Assembly (NCBI RefSeq): GCF_007990505.1
Contig: NZ_AP019822.1
Coordinates: 620,001-684,000, forward strand
Length of the DNA: 64,000 bases
Direction: 5' to 3'
DNA from: Pseudoleptotrichia goodfellowii
Lineage (GTDB): Bacteria > Fusobacteriota > Fusobacteriia > Fusobacteriales > Leptotrichiaceae
Under the pieces are notes generated by a model. It was not told where the DNA came from. It searched no databases and saw only the letters and a list, made by a program, of their open reading frames with translations. This document shows positions 52,065-63,078 of the stretch, in pieces. The position numbers and the translations under genes were made by a program. Numbering within the stretch: the stretch's first letter is position 1; each line of letters starts with the position of its first letter.

Positions 52065-53465
52065 ATGGGGAAAAATAAATCTAAAACTTTATTTGATAAG
52101 GTTTGGGAAAAACATGTGATAACGGGAAATCCGGGAGAAGCACAATTACTTTACATTGATTTGCATTTGATACATGAAGTAACTTCTCCGCAGGCTTTTT
52201 CGGGATTAAGACTGGCAGGAAGAAAAGTCAGAAGACCGGATTTGACATTCGGAACAATGGATCATAATACGCCTACCATACCTGAACAGAGAATGAATAT
52301 ACTGGATAAAATATCCAAAGCACAGTTGGATGCTTTGAAAGCAAACTGTGAAGAATTCGGAATAGAACTTTTGGATATGTTCAATGATAAAAACGGAATA
52401 GTTCATATGGTCGGACCTGAATTGGGACTTACACAACCGGGAAAAACTATTGTATGCGGTGACAGTCATACTGCAACACACGGAGCTTTCGGAGCATTGG
52501 CTTTCGGGATAGGAACGAGTGAGGTGGAACACGTTCTCGCGACACAGACAATATGGCAGAAAAAGCCTAAAACAATGGGAATCGAAATAACGGGAAAACT
52601 CCAGAAAGGTGTTTATGCCAAAGATATTATACTTTACATTATAAAAACCTATGGAATAGGGCTTGGAAACGGGTACGCCTTTGAATTTTTCGGAGATACG
52701 ATAAGAGCACTTTCGATGGAAGAAAGAATGACAATATGCAATATGGCTATCGAAGGAGGAGGAAAATCGGGGATAATAGCTCCCGATGAAACAACTTTTG
52801 AATATGTCAGAGGTAGAAAATATGCTCCTCAGGGAGAAGAAATGGAAAGAAAAATTGCTGAATGGAGAGAATTATACACAGACTCCGTAGAAGCGTTTGA
52901 TAAATATATTAAAATCGATGTTTCAAATTTGGTACCTCAGGTTACATGGGGTACAAATCCTGAAATGGGAATGGATATAACCGAAGTATTTCCTGATATA
53001 AAAGATCATAATGATGAAAAAGCCTATGAATATATGGGACTTGAGCCGGGAAATTCACCGAAAGATATTAAATTGAAACATGTATTTATAGGTTCGTGCA
53101 CAAACGGGAGATTGAGTGACTTGGAAATTGTTGCAAATATAGTAAAAGGAAAGAAGGTACACTCTAATATTAAAGCTGTTGTAGTTCCCGGCTCTCAAAC
53201 AGTAAAAAGACTGGCTGAGGAAAAAGGAATAGACAAAATACTGAAAGATGCAGGATTTCAATGGAGAGAAGCAGGATGTTCCACATGTTTGGGAATGAAT
53301 CCCGATCAGATACCAGGTGGAGAGCATTGTGCCTCCACTTCAAACAGAAATTTTGAAGGAAGACAGGGAAAGGGTGCAAGAACACATCTTGTCAGTCCTG
53401 CAATGGCGGCTGCGGCTGCAATACACGGACATTTTATAGATGTCAGATTTGAGGAGGGAGTATAA
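52065..53465 (+). CDS. leuC: 3-isopropylmalate dehydratase large subunit
   Basis: Aconitase-type isomerase of isopropylmalate. 466 residues with [37 protein letters not shown] (family signature, about 135-160), and the 4Fe-4S ligands in FIGSCTNGR (Cys about 346) and [10 protein letters not shown] (two Cys). The stop TAA shares a base with the ATG of leuD (TAATG), tight coupling for equal subunits. A GGAGG site precedes the ATG. Confidence 0.97.
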   Translation: MGKNKSKTLFDKVWEKHVITGNPGEAQLLYIDLHLIHEVTSPQAFSGLRLAGRKVRRPDLTFGTMDHNTPTIPEQRMNILDKISKAQLDALKANCEEFGIELLDMFNDKNGIVHMVGPELGLTQPGKTIVCGDSHTATHGAFGALAFGIGTSEVEHVLATQTIWQKKPKTMGIEITGKLQKGVYAKDIILYIIKTYGIGLGNGYAFEFFGDTIRALSMEERMTICNMAIEGGGKSGIIAPDETTFEYVRGRKYAPQGEEMERKIAEWRELYTDSVEAFDKYIKIDVSNLVPQVTWGTNPEMGMDITEVFPDIKDHNDEKAYEYMGLEPGNSPKDIKLKHVFIGSCTNGRLSDLEIVANIVKGKKVHSNIKAVVVPGSQTVKRLAEEKGIDKILKDAGFQWREAGCSTCLGMNPDQIPGGEHCASTSNRNFEGRQGKGARTHLVSPAMAAAAAIHGHFIDVRFEEGV

Positions 53466-54040
53466 TGAAACCTTTTACGAAATATGAAGGAACTATTGTT
53501 CCTATTATGAACGATAATATTGATACGGATCAGTTGATTCCCAAACAGTATTTAAAAAGCATTGAAAAAACAGGATTTGGAGATTATGTTTTTGATGAAT
53601 GGCGTTATAATGAGGACGGAACGGATAACATGAACTTTAACCTGAATAAACCTGAATATAAAAAAGGAACGATACTTATAACAGGAGATAACTTCGGTTG
53701 CGGTTCGTCAAGAGAACATGCGGCATGGGCATTACAGGACTACGGATTTCACGTGATAGTAGCCGGGGGCTATTCGGGAATATTTTATATGAACTGGCTG
53801 AATAACGGACATTTGCCGATTACTTTATCGGAAAAGGAAAGACTGGAATTGGCGGCACTTCGCGGAGATGAGAAAGTAATTGTGGATTTGGAAAATAACA
53901 AACTGTCTGCAAACGGGAAAGAATATACATTTGAACTGGAAGAAACGTGGAAACAGAGATTATTGAAGGGACTGGATTCTATAGGGTTGACATTAGAGTA
54001 TGAGAATGAAATCAGGGCTTTTGAAGAAAAAAGAAAGTAA
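53465..54040 (+). CDS. leuD: 3-isopropylmalate dehydratase small subunit
   Basis: 191 residues forming the swivelling domain that completes the LeuCD active site: PIMNDNIDTDQLIPKQYLK, FDEWRYNEDG, DNFGCGSSREHAAWAL with the substrate-binding GCGSSRE, and NGHLPI. Standard length. It is joined to leuC by a one-base overlap and followed by a pair of unknown small proteins after 28 bases. Confidence 0.97.
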   Translation: MKPFTKYEGTIVPIMNDNIDTDQLIPKQYLKSIEKTGFGDYVFDEWRYNEDGTDNMNFNLNKPEYKKGTILITGDNFGCGSSREHAAWALQDYGFHVIVAGGYSGIFYMNWLNNGHLPITLSEKERLELAALRGDEKVIVDLENNKLSANGKEYTFELEETWKQRLLKGLDSIGLTLEYENEIRAFEEKRK

Positions 54041-54068
54041 TCTGAAATGAAAAAAGGAGGAAAACCAT

Positions 54069-54500
54069 ATGGCGTTTAAAAAACTGGATATAAAGGGAAA
54101 TATTGAAAAATATTTTAGAGAGAACGGTATAAGTTATGATAGAAATTATTTACTTTTGGCAAGAAGAAAATTGTTTTGGAATATTTGGGATGTTTATTCT
54201 CAAATTGAGGAAGAACTTTCAAAGGCTTGTGTCGTTTTAGTCAAAAAAGATGAAGTAGAGTTTTTTTTCTGTCCTATTAAAATGAATGGTTTCTCGTCAA
54301 TGACTATGAAAATAGGCGAAAAAAGATTTAAATTGAATAAAAACGAGATTTTGTCTTTTGAAATAAAAAAAATATTAATAGCTTATAAAATAAGAATAGA
54401 AACAAAAGACAGTGTTGAAGTTTTTTTTGTAGAAGGAAAAATATTCGGAAAAAACTGGATTGATGAAAATGTCGAATATATAAAAGAGTTGCTAAAATAG
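54069..54500 (+). CDS. Uncharacterised protein, PH-like, copy 1
   Basis: I do not recognise this 143-residue protein. It lacks signal or membrane segments and is rich in alternating beta-strand-like blocks (CVVLVKKDEVEFFF, KRFKLNKNEILSFEIKK, YKIRIETKDSVEVFFVEG) ending in an amphipathic helix (WIDENVEYIKELL), a pattern like bacterial PH-type domains. It is a paralogue of the next gene: both start E-N-(G/N)-I-x-Y-(D/E)-(R/K)-N-Y-L and end with N-W/KW..EN-x-E-Y-(I/L). An AGGAGGAAAACC site precedes the ATG. Located in the leucine cluster without a known link to it. Confidence 0.65.
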   Translation: MAFKKLDIKGNIEKYFRENGISYDRNYLLLARRKLFWNIWDVYSQIEEELSKACVVLVKKDEVEFFFCPIKMNGFSSMTMKIGEKRFKLNKNEILSFEIKKILIAYKIRIETKDSVEVFFVEGKIFGKNWIDENVEYIKELLK

Positions 54501-54514
54501 GGGAGAGATTGGAA

Positions 54515-54952
54515 ATGAACAGTGACAGAAATAATGAACAGGATGAAAGTATAATAAAATTTTTTGAAGAAAATAATATAATATATGAGAAAAACTATTT
54601 ATTTGTAATGGGATTTGTTAAGGTAGAGCCGATGGATTATTTTATAAGAGCGATTACTTTTAGATTTATGCCTTTGCATTATATAGTTTTATTTGAAAAA
54701 GACGAAATAAAATTTTATGGTTTTAAATCGTTTAAATTTCATCCGAATCCTGAATTAATTATAAAAAAATCTGAAATAGCAGAAATTAAACTGACAAATA
54801 ATAATTTTTTGGGAAAGTTGAAAATTTTTACGAAAAGTTCAGAAGAAAAAATAAAAACATACGATTTTAAAGTGATTGTAGGAAACAGAAAATGGACTAA
54901 AGAAAATTTAGAGTATTTGAGAAATTCCGAGTGGAGTTCTAAAATGATATAA
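54515..54952 (+). CDS. Uncharacterised protein, PH-like, copy 2
   Basis: 145 residues, a diverged tandem paralogue of the preceding gene with the same order of blocks: FFEENNIIYEKNYLF, YIVLFEKDEIKFYGFKS, ELIIKKSEIAEIKLTN, LKIFTKSSEEKIKTYDFKV and KWTKENLEYL. The beta-rich then helix pattern suggests a PH-like barrel; function is unknown. ATG 54515 lies ten bases after GGGAG and is chosen over TTG 54509. Its stop directly abuts the ATG of the methyltransferase gene, so the three genes are likely co-translated. Confidence 0.65.
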   Translation: MNSDRNNEQDESIIKFFEENNIIYEKNYLFVMGFVKVEPMDYFIRAITFRFMPLHYIVLFEKDEIKFYGFKSFKFHPNPELIIKKSEIAEIKLTNNNFLGKLKIFTKSSEEKIKTYDFKVIVGNRKWTKENLEYLRNSEWSSKMI

Positions 54953-55786
54953 ATGGAAAATTTTATCAAAAATAAAATAAGAGAAAGTATGGAAAATATG
55001 GAAAATAGAAAGAAAAAGGTTCAAGTAACTGAAGATGTAATAAAAAAAGGAAAACATTGGAATACTGAAAAATATGAAAAAAATGCACGTTTTGTATCGG
55101 ATTATGGAATAGACGTAATCAGTTGGCTTGATCCTAAACCTCATGAATATATCCTTGATTTAGGATGCGGAGACGGTGTATTAACTAAAAAAATTATTGA
55201 ATTTGGTTGTAAAGTGTTAGGAGTAGACGGAAGTCTTGAATTTGTAAATGCTGCTAAAAAAATAGGAGTAAATGCGGTTCAGGGAGACGGAGAAAATCTG
55301 AATTTTGAGGAAGAATTTGATGCAATATTTTCAAATGCAGCATTACATTGGATGACCGACCAAGAAAAAGTGATTTCGGGAGTGTCGAAAGGATTGAAAA
55401 AAGGAGGACGCTTTGTTGTAGAAATGGGTGGTGCAGGAAATCTGGAGAAAATCCAGAAGGTAATTACAGAAACTGTATCCGAATATGGTTATAAAATAAA
55501 AAAATGCTGGTTTCTTCCTACAGAATCCGAAGAAAGAAAATTATTAGAAAAATACGGTCTAAAAGTAAATAAAATGAGTTTTTTCAAGCGACCTACATCT
55601 TTGCCTACGGGAATAAAAGAATGGCTTTGGACAATTACAGTTCCATTATTAGGAAATGTTCCTGAAGAATTGCATGGAGAAATAATTGAAAAAATAGCAA
55701 AAAAGCTTGAAAGCAGACTGGAATATAAAAATGATAAATATATTGCCGATTATGTAAGATTAAGATTTATTGCTTATAAAGAGTAA
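54953..55786 (+). CDS. Class I SAM-dependent methyltransferase
   Basis: 277 residues with a Rossmann methyltransferase fold: motif I ILDLGCGDGVLTKK (about residue 67), motif II acid VLGVDGS, DGENLNFEEEFDAIFSNAALHWM and GGRFVVEMGG. The SNAALHWM block resembles trans-aconitate methyltransferase and UbiE-like enzymes acting on small acids; the specific substrate is unknown. If it methylates an acid of the Tam type, aconitase-like LeuCD side products would be a tempting substrate, but that is speculation. It starts on the base after the previous stop. Confidence 0.85.
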   Translation: MENFIKNKIRESMENMENRKKKVQVTEDVIKKGKHWNTEKYEKNARFVSDYGIDVISWLDPKPHEYILDLGCGDGVLTKKIIEFGCKVLGVDGSLEFVNAAKKIGVNAVQGDGENLNFEEEFDAIFSNAALHWMTDQEKVISGVSKGLKKGGRFVVEMGGAGNLEKIQKVITETVSEYGYKIKKCWFLPTESEERKLLEKYGLKVNKMSFFKRPTSLPTGIKEWLWTITVPLLGNVPEELHGEIIEKIAKKLESRLEYKNDKYIADYVRLRFIAYKE

Positions 55787-55831
55787 AAAATTATATTGAG
55801 AAGTAAATTAAATGTAGAGAGGAAGATGAAA

Positions 55832-56890
55832 ATGGACTATAAAATTGCACTGCTGAAAGGGGACGGCATAGGACCTGAAATCGTAGATGAAGCAGTCAAA
55901 GTATTAGACAAAATCGGACAGAAATACGGGCATAAGTTTGAATACACTCAAGGATATCTTGGTGGAGAATCCATAGACAGATACGGAGTTCCTTTATCAA
56001 AAGAAACAACAGAAATATGTAAGAGCAGTGATTCTGTATTATTGGGTGCTGTGGGAGGTCCTGAATGGGATAATATCGAACCTGAAAAAAGGCCCGAAAA
56101 GGGGCTTCTTGCCATAAGAAAAGAATTGGGAGTTTATACAAACTTAAGACCTGCAATTTTATTCAATGTGTTGAAAGATGCAAGCCCTCTAAAGTCAGAG
56201 ATAATCGGTAACGGACTGGATATAATGATTGTGAGGGAACTGACAGGAGGACTTTATTTCGGACAAAGAGAATATTCCGAAGAAAAAGCACACGATACAT
56301 TGTCTTACACAAGAGCGGAAATCGAAAGAATTGCAAAAAAAGCATTTGAAATAGCGAAACTGAGAAATAAAAAGCTTACAAGTGTTGATAAACGCAATGT
56401 TTTGGATACGTCAAAACTTTGGAGAAAAATTGTAAATGAAATTTCAAAAGACTATCCTGAAGTGGAAGTTTCTCATATGTATGTAGATAACGCTGCAATA
56501 CAGCTAATTGCAAATCCGGGACAGTTTGATGTGATATTGACAGAAAATATGTTCGGGGATATTTTGTCAGACGAGGCTTCAATGCTCACAGGTTCACTCG
56601 GAATGCTGCCATCGGCAAGTTTGGGAGAAGGGAAAATCGGGCTTTATGAACCGAGTCATGGATCTGCACCTGATATAGCGGGACAAAATATTGCCAATCC
56701 TATTGCTACAGTATTATCGGCAGCAATGATGTTAAGATATTCATTCGGATTGCCGGAAGAAGCCGATACGATTGAAAAAGCTGTGGATAAGGCTTTACAG
56801 GACGGATACAGAACAGCTGATATTTATACAGAAGGAACGAAAAAAGTCGGTACAAAAGAAATGGGCGACAGGATTGCCGAAAGAATATAA
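55832..56890 (+). CDS. leuB: 3-isopropylmalate dehydrogenase
   Basis: NAD-dependent oxidative decarboxylation in leucine synthesis. 352 residues with [36 protein letters not shown]-type block, the [13 protein letters not shown] signature (LeuB-specific Leu-Thr-Gly-Gly), [13 protein letters not shown], the metal ligands in [15 protein letters not shown] and [15 protein letters not shown] 55832 lies eight bases after AGAGAGGA and is preferred over the earlier in-frame TTG 55796 and ATG 55826. Confidence 0.97.
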   Translation: MDYKIALLKGDGIGPEIVDEAVKVLDKIGQKYGHKFEYTQGYLGGESIDRYGVPLSKETTEICKSSDSVLLGAVGGPEWDNIEPEKRPEKGLLAIRKELGVYTNLRPAILFNVLKDASPLKSEIIGNGLDIMIVRELTGGLYFGQREYSEEKAHDTLSYTRAEIERIAKKAFEIAKLRNKKLTSVDKRNVLDTSKLWRKIVNEISKDYPEVEVSHMYVDNAAIQLIANPGQFDVILTENMFGDILSDEASMLTGSLGMLPSASLGEGKIGLYEPSHGSAPDIAGQNIANPIATVLSAAMMLRYSFGLPEEADTIEKAVDKALQDGYRTADIYTEGTKKVGTKEMGDRIAERI

Positions 56891-56909
56891 GAAATAAGGA
56901 GAAATCTTT

Positions 56910-57713
56910 GTGAATCGAAATATAAAAGAAAAGGAAATACTCCATTATGAAAATGTAACTTTTAAACGTGACGGTAAAATCATTCTTGATAATGTAAATT
57001 GGCATATTGATTCAGGAGAAAACTGGGTCTTGCTCGGATTAAACGGTTCAGGAAAATCGACGATTTTGGGAATGATACCCGCATATATTTTTCCGACTCG
57101 GGGAGAAGTGAGAGTTTTCGGGCATAAATTCGGTAATTACGTATGGGAGAATATAAAAAACAGAGTAGGATTTGTAAGTTCCTCATTAAACAGTTTTTTA
57201 AGTACACTTAATTGGGAGAAAGCTGAAGATGTAGTAATATCGGGAAAATTCAGTTCTATAGGAATATATAGAGAAATAACCGAGAAAGACAGAGAAAAGG
57301 CCCGAAAAATAATTGAAAACTTTAAACTCTCCTATATTAAAGACAGCTATTTTTCGACATTATCTCAAGGAGAGCAGAGAAGAATACTTTTGGCAAGGGC
57401 ATTTATGAATGAGCCTGATTTACTGATACTTGATGAGCCCTGTTCGGGATTCGATGTAAAATCGAGAGAATATTTTCTGAAAGTACTTCAGGAAAATGCC
57501 GAAATGAAAAACAGTACACCGTTTATATATGTAACTCATCAAATAGAAGAAATTATACCTTCAATAACTCATGTGGCACTTTTAAGTGAGGGGAAAATAA
57601 AGGCGAAAGGCAAGAAAAAGGATATTTTAAATGATGAGCTGCTGTCTCAAATATTTGAAATAAATGTGAGAGTGGAATGGGAAAATGAAAGACCGTGGCT
57701 TATTGTAAAATAA
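56910..57713 (+). CDS. Stand-alone ABC transporter ATP-binding protein
   Basis: A 267-residue ABC ATPase: Walker A LGLNGSGKST (about residue 43), Q-loop region, signature LSQGEQRR, Walker B LLILDEP, D-loop and switch YVTHQIEEI. Its GxNWxLLGxNGxGKS start and the VTHQIEEI block resemble ModF/YlmA-type ATPases, which have no membrane partner next to them; none is encoded here either. The start is GTG 56910, after AAGGAGAAA. It lies between leuB and ilvC, same strand, 19 bases after leuB, without an evident pathway role. Confidence 0.85.
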   Translation: MNRNIKEKEILHYENVTFKRDGKIILDNVNWHIDSGENWVLLGLNGSGKSTILGMIPAYIFPTRGEVRVFGHKFGNYVWENIKNRVGFVSSSLNSFLSTLNWEKAEDVVISGKFSSIGIYREITEKDREKARKIIENFKLSYIKDSYFSTLSQGEQRRILLARAFMNEPDLLILDEPCSGFDVKSREYFLKVLQENAEMKNSTPFIYVTHQIEEIIPSITHVALLSEGKIKAKGKKKDILNDELLSQIFEINVRVEWENERPWLIVK

Positions 57714-57736
57714 TAATTTGTTAGTAAAAAATATAA

Positions 57737-58774
<1,038 letters not shown>

Positions 58775-58815
58775 GTTTTTAAAAAGAAGGTTAAATAAAG
58801 TAATATATTAACTGA

Positions 58816-58854
58816 AAAAGAGGGTATTTTCAAATATAATTTGAACCCTCTTTT
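58816..58854. terminator. Terminator of the ilv-leu cluster, probably bidirectional
   Basis: AAAAGAGGG (58816-58824) pairs with CCCTCTTTT (58846-58854), with an inner TTCAAAT/ATTTGAA stem. It lies between convergent genes, with A and T tracts on the two sides. Confidence 0.85.
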
Positions 58855-58857
58855 CTA

Positions 58858-59349
58858 TTATCTCTCAAACATTTCACTCAAATCATCATATTTCATAATA
58901 TCTTGAACAATTTCTTCAATTTCGGAATTTTTAACTTTAAAGTTAGTCGGAACATTTTTTATTTTAAAACTCTTAAAAATTGAATCATCGCTGTCAAAAA
59001 ATGCAGGAAAAGTAAATTTACTGTCTTTTACATATTGCTTTGTGTTTTCCAACGATGTTTTTCTATTTGTAAATATAACTATGACATTTATTTTATCTTT
59101 ATTTTCTTCGTAAAATTTCTGAATTTCCGGCAGTTCCTGATGGCAATGCGGGCACCATTCGGCAGCCATTACAATCAGAGTTTCTTTTCCGTTGTTAAAT
59201 ATTCTTCTGCTGTTTACTTTTCTTTCGTCCAAGTTTTCCAATTTGAGATTAGGTATCTTAGCTCCTACCTCGGGATTTATATTGATTTCTTTAGCATAAC
59301 CTGAGAAAAATACCATAAACATTGAGAAAATAACTAATAATCTTTTCAT
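58858..59349 (-). CDS. TlpA-like periplasmic thioredoxin
   Basis: 163 residues: an N-terminal signal (about 1-19, LVIFSMFMVFFSGYA) and a thioredoxin fold with the redox motif WCPHC (AAEWCPHCHQELPE, about residues 65-79) and the cis-Pro loop KNVPTNF near 134. It resembles TlpA/ResA reductases that keep envelope thiols reduced, or deliver electrons to peptide methionine sulphoxide reductases. No CcdA or MsrAB gene adjoins it. It is alone on the minus strand; TGC-TATACT at 59394-59386 is its probable extended -10 promoter. Confidence 0.84.
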   Translation of the reverse strand: MKRLLVIFSMFMVFFSGYAKEININPEVGAKIPNLKLENLDERKVNSRRIFNNGKETLIVMAAEWCPHCHQELPEIQKFYEENKDKINVIVIFTNRKTSLENTKQYVKDSKFTFPAFFDSDDSIFKSFKIKNVPTNFKVKNSEIEEIVQDIMKYDDLSEMFER

Positions 59350-59385
59350 TGAAATCGCTCCTTTTATAATTTTTGTATTTATATA

Positions 59386-59394
59386 AGTATAGCA
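59386..59394 (-). promoter_or_regulatory. Extended -10 promoter of the TlpA-like gene
   Basis: TGC followed by TATACT on the minus strand, with no clear -35 box. The leader would be about 30 bases with an AAAGGAG site. Confidence 0.45.
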
Positions 59395-59460
59395 TATTTT
59401 TCTTTAATTATTGTTATAAATTTTAAATATTTTTCTTCTCTTAAAAAATAAAGAAAAAAG

Positions 59461-59469
59461 TGCTATAAT
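59461..59469 (+). promoter_or_regulatory. Extended -10 promoter of the carrier/malolactic enzyme unit
   Basis: TGC-TATAAT with only a weak TTAAAA at 59441-59446. The leader is about 40 bases and holds an AAAGGAG site. Confidence 0.5.
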
Positions 59470-59516
59470 AACTAAATTATTAAATTTAAAAAGAAAAGTA
59501 AAAGGAGAAAAGTAAA

Positions 59517-60467
59517 ATGATTTTTTTTAAGTCGTTGGAAAGTATATTTCCTATAATTTTTATGATTGCAATAGGATATATACTCAGAAAAAAAGACTGG
59601 TTTCACGACAGTTTCAGTGAAAATGTTTCAAAAGTAATAACAAATATTGCCTTACCTGCATCTATATACGTAGCAGTTTCCCGTAACTTAACGTTGGAAA
59701 CACTTGTGTCAATGTCAGACAGACTGATTTATACTTTTGCATCGTTTATTATCGGCTATATAATAGCTGTTTTTATGGTGAAAATCTTTAAAATAAGACC
59801 CGGAAGAAGAGGAATATTTATAAATGCTTTTGTAAATGCCAACACTATATTTATCGGTATGCCTTTAAATATAGAATTATTTGGAGAGCAGAGTTTACCT
59901 TATTATCTGATGTATTATATAACAAATACCGTTTCTATATGGACTCTCGGAGCATTTTTTGTTTCCAATGATACTCTGGATATAGATAATAAAAAGAAAG
60001 GTGTAAACTGGAAAAAAATCTTTTCTCCTCCTTTGATAGGATTTATAGTAGCATTATTACTTTTGGCTTTTAATATAAAAATGCCTAAAATGATTAACTC
60101 GACAATGCAGTATATAGGAAATATAGTTACTCCTTTGTCATTAATGTATATAGGGATAGTCCTTGCAGATGCAAGACTTAGAAATATAAGATTTGATAAG
60201 GATACAATACTTGCACTTGTGGGAAGATTTGTACTTTCTCCTGTTGTAATGGTTGTATTGCTTATGATAGGAATGAGTCTGGGAGGAAATTTGACTCCTC
60301 TTGATACAAAAACTTATGTAATCCAGTCGGCTGCACCGGTATTTGCAGTATTGCCGATACTTGCAAACGAAGCTGACGGAGATGTAAAATATGCTACAAA
60401 TGTAGTAACTACAAGTACGATTTTATTTGCACTGGTTATACCGATTTTGATGATGTTCCTGAAATAG
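59517..60467 (+). CDS. AEC-family carrier, probable malate permease (MleP-like)
   Basis: A 316-residue membrane protein with about ten helices, arranged as two five-helix repeats. Landmarks of the auxin efflux carrier family are IFMIAIGYILRKKDWF, NVSKVITNIALPASIY, NANTIFIGMPLNIELFGEQSLPY (read as FVNANTIFIGMP) and QSAAPVFAVLPILANE. The malate permease MleP of lactic acid bacteria belongs to this family. The gene lies 98 bases before a malolactic-type enzyme with no terminator between them, which makes malate the likely substrate by inference. Confidence 0.78.
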   Translation: MIFFKSLESIFPIIFMIAIGYILRKKDWFHDSFSENVSKVITNIALPASIYVAVSRNLTLETLVSMSDRLIYTFASFIIGYIIAVFMVKIFKIRPGRRGIFINAFVNANTIFIGMPLNIELFGEQSLPYYLMYYITNTVSIWTLGAFFVSNDTLDIDNKKKGVNWKKIFSPPLIGFIVALLLLAFNIKMPKMINSTMQYIGNIVTPLSLMYIGIVLADARLRNIRFDKDTILALVGRFVLSPVVMVVLLMIGMSLGGNLTPLDTKTYVIQSAAPVFAVLPILANEADGDVKYATNVVTTSTILFALVIPILMMFLK

Positions 60468-60565
60468 TCCGAAAAACAGTTATTTATAAGATAAGATATA
60501 TCTGATTCTAATGTAGAATATTGTACTATGTACTGAAACACAATATGATTATAAGGAGAAAAGCT

Positions 60566-62206
60566 ATGAAAAAGTCTTATGAAATTTTAAATGATCCTTT
60601 TTTGAACAAAGGAACTGCTTTTTCCAAAGAGGAAAGAGCAAAATTCGGATTAAACGGATTACTGCCTCCGTATATACAGACTATTGATGAACAGGCGAAA
60701 CAGATATATGTACAATTTGAGAAAAAGAGTTCGTTACTTGAAAAACGCCATTTTTTAATGGAAATTTTTAATACGAACAGAACTTTATTTTACTATCTTT
60801 TCAGTGAACATGTAGTAGAATTTATGCCGATTGTATATGATCCGGTAATTGCTGAAAGCATCGAACAGTATAGTGAATTATTTGTAAATCCTCAAAATGC
60901 GGCATTTCTTTCTATAAATGAACCTGAAAATGTTGAAGAAACTTTAAAAAATGCTGCAGACGGAAGAAATATAAGATTAATAGTTGTTACGGATGCTGAA
61001 GGTATACTGGGAATAGGAGACTGGGGAACAAACGGTGTAGATATTTCTATAGGAAAACTTATGGTTTATACTGCAGCGGCAGGAATAAATCCTGAAAGTG
61101 TTCTTCCTGTAGTGCTTGATGTAGGGACAAATCGTGAAACTTTATTAAAAGATCCTTTTTATCTTGGAAATCGTCATGAAAGAATTAGAGGAGACAGGTA
61201 TTATGATTTTATAGATAAATTTGTTCAGATTGCCGAAAAACTGTTTCCCGACTTGTATCTTCACTGGGAAGATTTCGGTCGTTCAAACGCTGCAAATATT
61301 TTGAATAAATATAAAGATAAAATAGCTACTTTCAATGATGATATTCAGGGAACAGGTATTATTACATTGGCGGCAATTTTAGGAGCATTAAATATAACAG
61401 GAGAAAAGCTGACAGATCAGAAATATATGTGTTTCGGAGCGGGGACGGCAGGAGCAGGGATTGCAAAACGTGTGTATGAAGAAATGATAGAAAACGGACT
61501 TTCAGAAGAAGAAGCATATAAAAGATTTTATCTTGTAGACAGACAGGGACTTTTATTTGATGACATGGAAGATTTAACTCCTGAACAGCGACCTTTTGCA
61601 CGTAAACGTACTGAATTTCCCAATTCAAAAGAATTGACAAACCTGACTGCAGCTGTAAAAGCAGTAAAACCTACAATTTTAGTAGGAACTTCTACAGTTC
61701 CGGGAACATTTACAAAAGAAATTGTTGAGGAAATGGCATCTTACATTGAAAGACCTATGATTTTTCCTTTAAGTAATCCGACTAAACTTGCAGAAGCTAC
61801 TGCACAGGATCTGCTCAAATGGACAGACGGAAAGGCTCTTATAGCCACAGGAATACCTTATGATCCGATAAAATATAACGGAGCAACTTATGAAATAGGT
61901 CAGGCAAATAATGCTTTGATTTATCCGGGACTTGGACTGGGAGTATTGGCTTCGGGAGCAAAAATTTTAACGGATAAAATGATTTCGGCAGCGGCTCACT
62001 CTTTAGGAGGAATAGTGGATGTTTCTAAGCCTGGGGCTGCAGTTTTACCTCCTGTAGCCAAATTGACGGAATTTTCTGAAACAGTGGCATTGGCAGTAGG
62101 GAAATGTGCATTGGAAGAAAAACAGAACAGAAAGCCCGTTGATGATATAAAACAGGCGATAGATAATTTGAAATGGAAGCCTGAATATGCCGATTTAAGC
62201 TTTTAG
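60566..62206 (+). CDS. Malolactic enzyme / NAD-dependent malic enzyme
   Basis: Decarboxylates L-malate to lactate (malolactic) or to pyruvate (malic). The 546-residue product opens [19 protein letters not shown], then [36 protein letters not shown], the Lys/Asp active-site region, FNDDIQGTG (metal), [11 protein letters not shown] and [11 protein letters not shown]. The start and many internal blocks read like MleS of lactic acid bacteria, which is about the same length, but malic enzymes of this family are similar, so the product is unproven. ATG 60566, after AAGGAGAAAAG, replaces a longer unlikely start. Downstream of an MleP-like carrier. Confidence 0.82.
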   Translation: MKKSYEILNDPFLNKGTAFSKEERAKFGLNGLLPPYIQTIDEQAKQIYVQFEKKSSLLEKRHFLMEIFNTNRTLFYYLFSEHVVEFMPIVYDPVIAESIEQYSELFVNPQNAAFLSINEPENVEETLKNAADGRNIRLIVVTDAEGILGIGDWGTNGVDISIGKLMVYTAAAGINPESVLPVVLDVGTNRETLLKDPFYLGNRHERIRGDRYYDFIDKFVQIAEKLFPDLYLHWEDFGRSNAANILNKYKDKIATFNDDIQGTGIITLAAILGALNITGEKLTDQKYMCFGAGTAGAGIAKRVYEEMIENGLSEEEAYKRFYLVDRQGLLFDDMEDLTPEQRPFARKRTEFPNSKELTNLTAAVKAVKPTILVGTSTVPGTFTKEIVEEMASYIERPMIFPLSNPTKLAEATAQDLLKWTDGKALIATGIPYDPIKYNGATYEIGQANNALIYPGLGLGVLASGAKILTDKMISAAAHSLGGIVDVSKPGAAVLPPVAKLTEFSETVALAVGKCALEEKQNRKPVDDIKQAIDNLKWKPEYADLSF

Positions 62207-62277
62207 ATAAGCCGCAAAATTCGGTTAAGTATAAATGTTTTAAGATTTATTAGTGAAATTTAGGAGGAAGAATATTT

Positions 62278-62787
62278 ATGAATGCAATGCAGTATAAAAT
62301 AAAATTACCTGAAAACTTTGATATGGATGTGATTAGAAAAAGAGTAAATGACAACGGTTTTAAAACTGACGGATTTGAAGAGTTATTGTTTAAAGCGTAT
62401 TTGATTAAAGATACTGAAAGTGAAAAAGAATATTCGCCGCTTTATATTTGGAAAGATAGTAAAGGAATGAATAAATTTATTTTTGACGGATTTTATGATA
62501 ATATTTTAAATTCTTTTGGTTGGCAACATATAAATATCGGTATTCCTTTGGAAATTTCTTTAAATGATAATTTTTCCAAAGCAAAGTATTTACTGGAACT
62601 TGAAAATCATATTGAACCGACAAAAAATTTATCACGTCCGAAATTTTCCGGTTTTAAAAATGAAAATTCAGGAAAAGTTCTGATTTATAATCCTGATAAA
62701 TGGAAATATACAGAGTTTTATTTTTGTGAGGAGAAGCCGGATGTTAATAATGGTAATGTTTATGATATACTTCATATTTCCGTTTAA
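62278..62787 (+). CDS. DUF4865 family protein
   Basis: A 169-residue cytoplasmic protein matching DUF4865: starts QYKIKLPENFDMDVIRKRVND, then FEELLFKAYLIKDTE, YSPLYIWKDSKGMNKFIFDGFYDNIL (read as SPLYIWKDSKGMNKF) and FGWQHINIGIPLEI. Function is unknown; some members sit beside oxidoreductases or putative monooxygenase-like genes. An AGGAGGAAG site precedes the ATG. It follows the malolactic gene by 71 bases and ends at a strong terminator. Confidence 0.8.
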   Translation: MNAMQYKIKLPENFDMDVIRKRVNDNGFKTDGFEELLFKAYLIKDTESEKEYSPLYIWKDSKGMNKFIFDGFYDNILNSFGWQHINIGIPLEISLNDNFSKAKYLLELENHIEPTKNLSRPKFSGFKNENSGKVLIYNPDKWKYTEFYFCEEKPDVNNGNVYDILHISV

Positions 62788-62806
62788 AATTTTTGATGTT
62801 TGCAGT

Positions 62807-62838
62807 AAAAAAAGATCGGGTAATACCGGTCTTTTTTT
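62807..62838 (+). terminator. Terminator after the DUF4865 gene
   Basis: AAAAAAAGATCGG (62807-62819) pairs with CCGGTCTTTTTTT (62826-62838) with one T-G pair, a GTAATA-type loop and a long T-run. Confidence 0.85.
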
Positions 62839-63020
62839 GAAGTTTTTATTAATTTATAAAGCTTAACTTTTCAAGATTTATTACAAGTTTATTATATAAT
62901 TTTTTTAAAAAATATCGATAATTTTAGATGTTATTATAGTAAATTATTGAATACAAAAATAAGTTAAGAAATTAAAGTAAAGAAAGAATAGCACATATAT
63001 CAGAATAAAAAAGTCCTAAG

Positions 63021-63049
63021 TTGAAAAATACGTATAATTTTGTTATAAT
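63021..63049 (+). promoter_or_regulatory. Promoter of glmS
   Basis: TTGAAA (63021-63026), a 17-base spacer and a perfect TATAAT (63044-63049) with a TGT extension. Transcription should start near 63056, about 23 bases before the ribozyme cleavage site. The stretch 62839-63020 is plain AT-rich DNA with nothing I can identify. Confidence 0.82.
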
Positions 63050-63078
63050 AACTCAGTCGAAAAATAAAAATGAAAAAA

